64,000 nt of DNA from JBAZLV01 sp964586075 (GTDB taxonomy: Bacteria; Nitrospirota; UBA9217). Position numbers and translations under genes: made by a program. Numbering within the stretch: position 1 is the stretch's first letter; every line of letters begins with the position of its first letter. Below the pieces are notes generated by a model that searched no databases, was not told the DNA's origin, and was given only the letters and a program-made list of their open reading frames with translations. The DNA lies in NCBI GenBank assembly GCA_964586075.1, contig CAZPGZ010000001.1:1-64000 (forward strand), read 5' to 3'. Shown here piece after piece: positions 62,531-64,000 of the stretch.

Positions 62531-64000
62531 ATGAGTGAAAAATTCATGGACCCGGTAACTGTCCGGAGCGGCCTGAAGGCCCTGGACGAAATTCTGCAAG
62601 GCATCCGGCTGGGCGATAATATTGTCTGGCAGATTGACAGTCTTGAAGATTATCGGTACTTCGCAGAACCGTTTGCCGATACCGCGCTCGCCGAACACCG
62701 CCAACTGGTATATCTGCGATTTGCGTCCCACCCCCCGGTCCTGACGCCCCGTCCGGGCATGGAAACCATTGAGCTGAACGCAAGCCTGGGCTTTGATGCG
62801 TTTACGCGGGAAGTTCAAAGACTCATTGAAATGCGCGGCCCGCAGGTTTTTTACGTTTTTGATAACCTGTCTGCTTTGCTTGTGGAGTGGGCAACCGATG
62901 AACTGGTTGCTAATTTCTTTCAAGTCACCTGTCCCTTTTTGTTCGAATTGCGCACGATTGCCTATTTTGCCCTGACGCGCGGCCAGCACTCCCACCGCGC
63001 CATCGCTCGCATTCGGGACACAACCCAAATCCTTCTGGATGTGTACCACGCCAAGGGCAGCATGCATGTCCACCCAATCAAGGTTTGGGACCGCTATTCA
63101 CCGCAGATGTTTCTGCCCCATATTGTGTCCGATGATACCTGGGCGCCCCTTTCTGACAGTCGGGATGCCGCAAAAGTATTGACATCGGCTCGCCAGTCGC
63201 CCCTGAGCGCTACGACGCAATTACTGGCCCCCTGGGAAAGTGTATATTTAAAACTCCTGCACTACAGCCAAACCACTTCCGGCTTCGATGAAACGGACCC
63301 GGAGCAGATCGCTCTCAAGCAGGAATTGTGTCATATGCTCATTGGCCACCACCCTGCTTTCAACCGGCTGGCGGAAAAGTATTTTACCCTGGCGGATTTG
63401 CTTGCCATGCGTAATCGTCTTATGGGAGCAGGCCGGATCGGAGGTAAAGCAGCAGGGATGTTGCTGGCACGCCGCATCCTGCTGACGGACCAGGACAAAA
63501 CCCGGGAAGACCTCTCTGAACGGCTGGAGGATCATGATTCCTTCTACCTTGGTTCAGATGTCTTCTTCACGTTTCTCGTCGACAATAATCTTTTCCGGCT
63601 CAGGCTGCAGTTGACGCGGGATACCGTCATTTCTCATGAGGAATTCGCCGAAGTGGAGGAACGTTTCCTGGCCGGTCGTTTCTCCGCAGACATGCAGGAT
63701 CAGTTTCGCGACATGCTTGATTACTATGGACAGTCGCCGATCATCGTACGCTCCAGCAGCTTGCTGGAAGATAGCTTCGGGAACGCTTTTGCGGGAAAAT
63801 ATCTGAGTGTTTTTTGTACCAATCAGGGTGATCCTGACGCGCGCCTGGCGGAGTTTATGCGTGCCGTTAAACTGGTCTATGCAAGTGCTCTGAACCCTGA
63901 CGCCCTCTCCTATCGCAGCAAACGAGGGCTTGGCGAAAATGACGAGCAAATGGCTATCCTGATACAACGCGTCGCAGGCACGCCGCACCAGCAGTATTTT
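62531..64000 (+). CDS. KaiC-like pseudo-ATPase fused to a PEP/pyruvate-binding (PPDK N-terminal) domain, cut by window end
   Basis: An open frame of 490 codons with no stop before the end of the window. Residues 1-230 resemble the KaiC-like domain of the divergent neighbour, with GDNIVWQID at residues 28-36 in place of the Walker A loop and VFYVFDNLSAL as the Walker B-like strand. Residues from about 290 match the ATP-grasp part of pyruvate phosphate dikinase and PEP synthase: GAGRIGGKAAGMLLARR and IIVRSSSLLEDSFGNAFAGKY, with the ATP-binding arginine. The rest of the domain lies outside. The phospho-His and PEP domains cannot be assessed. An in-frame ATG at 62516 is an equally possible start. 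Confidence 0.85.
   Translation, partial: MSEKFMDPVTVRSGLKALDEILQGIRLGDNIVWQIDSLEDYRYFAEPFADTALAEHRQLVYLRFASHPPVLTPRPGMETIELNASLGFDAFTREVQRLIEMRGPQVFYVFDNLSALLVEWATDELVANFFQVTCPFLFELRTIAYFALTRGQHSHRAIARIRDTTQILLDVYHAKGSMHVHPIKVWDRYSPQMFLPHIVSDDTWAPLSDSRDAAKVLTSARQSPLSATTQLLAPWESVYLKLLHYSQTTSGFDETDPEQIALKQELCHMLIGHHPAFNRLAEKYFTLADLLAMRNRLMGAGRIGGKAAGMLLARRILLTDQDKTREDLSERLEDHDSFYLGSDVFFTFLVDNNLFRLRLQLTRDTVISHEEFAEVEERFLAGRFSADMQDQFRDMLDYYGQSPIIVRSSSLLEDSFGNAFAGKYLSVFCTNQGDPDARLAEFMRAVKLVYASALNPDALSYRSKRGLGENDEQMAILIQRVAGTPHQQYF

Noticed and set aside
62435..63073. 212-codon open frame on the minus strand
   Set aside because: It lies opposite a plus-strand frame with clear KaiC-like and PPDK-type motifs that stays open to the window end.

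Overview
The window reads as chromosome of a Gram-negative, largely anaerobic bacterium. The signs are rubrerythrin, many ferredoxin-type proteins, a split archaeal-type glutamate synthase, an NrpR-like nitrogen regulator, numerous lipoproteins and an NtrY-type kinase. Gene content fits Desulfobacterota or Nitrospirota, but there is no rRNA or other decisive marker. I found no tRNA, rRNA, CRISPR array or insertion sequence.

Layout. 0-2.4 kb: rubrerythrin and a phospholipase D-type cardiolipin synthase. 2.5-6.9 kb (minus): an operon for a CoA ligase (beta, small ferredoxin, alpha), a malyl/citryl-CoA lyase relative and, beyond an internal terminator, a 10-formyl-tetrahydrofolate hydrolase-like protein. 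7.4-10.7 kb: Ogg-type DNA glycosylase, a rhodanese-like protein lacking its cysteine, and an NtrY-like kinase. 10.9-14.7 kb: a LysM protein and three membrane proteins. 15-16 kb: a frameshifted alanine dehydrogenase. 16.1-18.7 kb: polyferredoxin and DUF362 protein. 18.8-23.3 kb: DUF2905, accD and a cAMP cassette (class II phosphodiesterase, CHASE2 adenylate cyclase, CRP). 23.4-30.2 kb: trpEGDCFBA with a strong promoter, preceded by a GyrB/ParE-family gene. 32.5-43 kb: an accessory stretch of lipoproteins, an esterase, an aldo/keto reductase, a receiver-PilZ protein and small membrane proteins.

43.2-52.7 kb (plus) is the most distinctive locus. It has a possible 32-codon gene with an ideal ribosome binding site, a PhcB-like methyltransferase, FabG, a degenerate ketosynthase, FabZ, an intact ketosynthase, an acyl carrier protein, a CrtI-like oxidoreductase and a six-helix hybrid histidine kinase. 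I read it as a dedicated type II acyl-chain pathway making a methylated fatty or polyene product. It may be a signal that the terminal kinase senses; this is inference.

52.8-60.8 kb (minus) is a nitrogen-assimilation block: glutamate dehydrogenase, an NrpR-like regulator, a hairpin-rich leader, then the three-gene glutamate synthase. 61.0-64.0 kb holds a divergent pair of proteins. They share an N-terminal KaiC-like domain in which the ATP-binding loop is replaced by GDN(V/I)VW. One carries HTH plus cupin domains, the other (cut by the window end) a PEP/pyruvate-binding domain. A roughly 50-bp interspersed repeat occurs four times in the same orientation, at 14.8, 40.8, 43.2 and 44.9 kb, each time upstream of a plus-strand gene.
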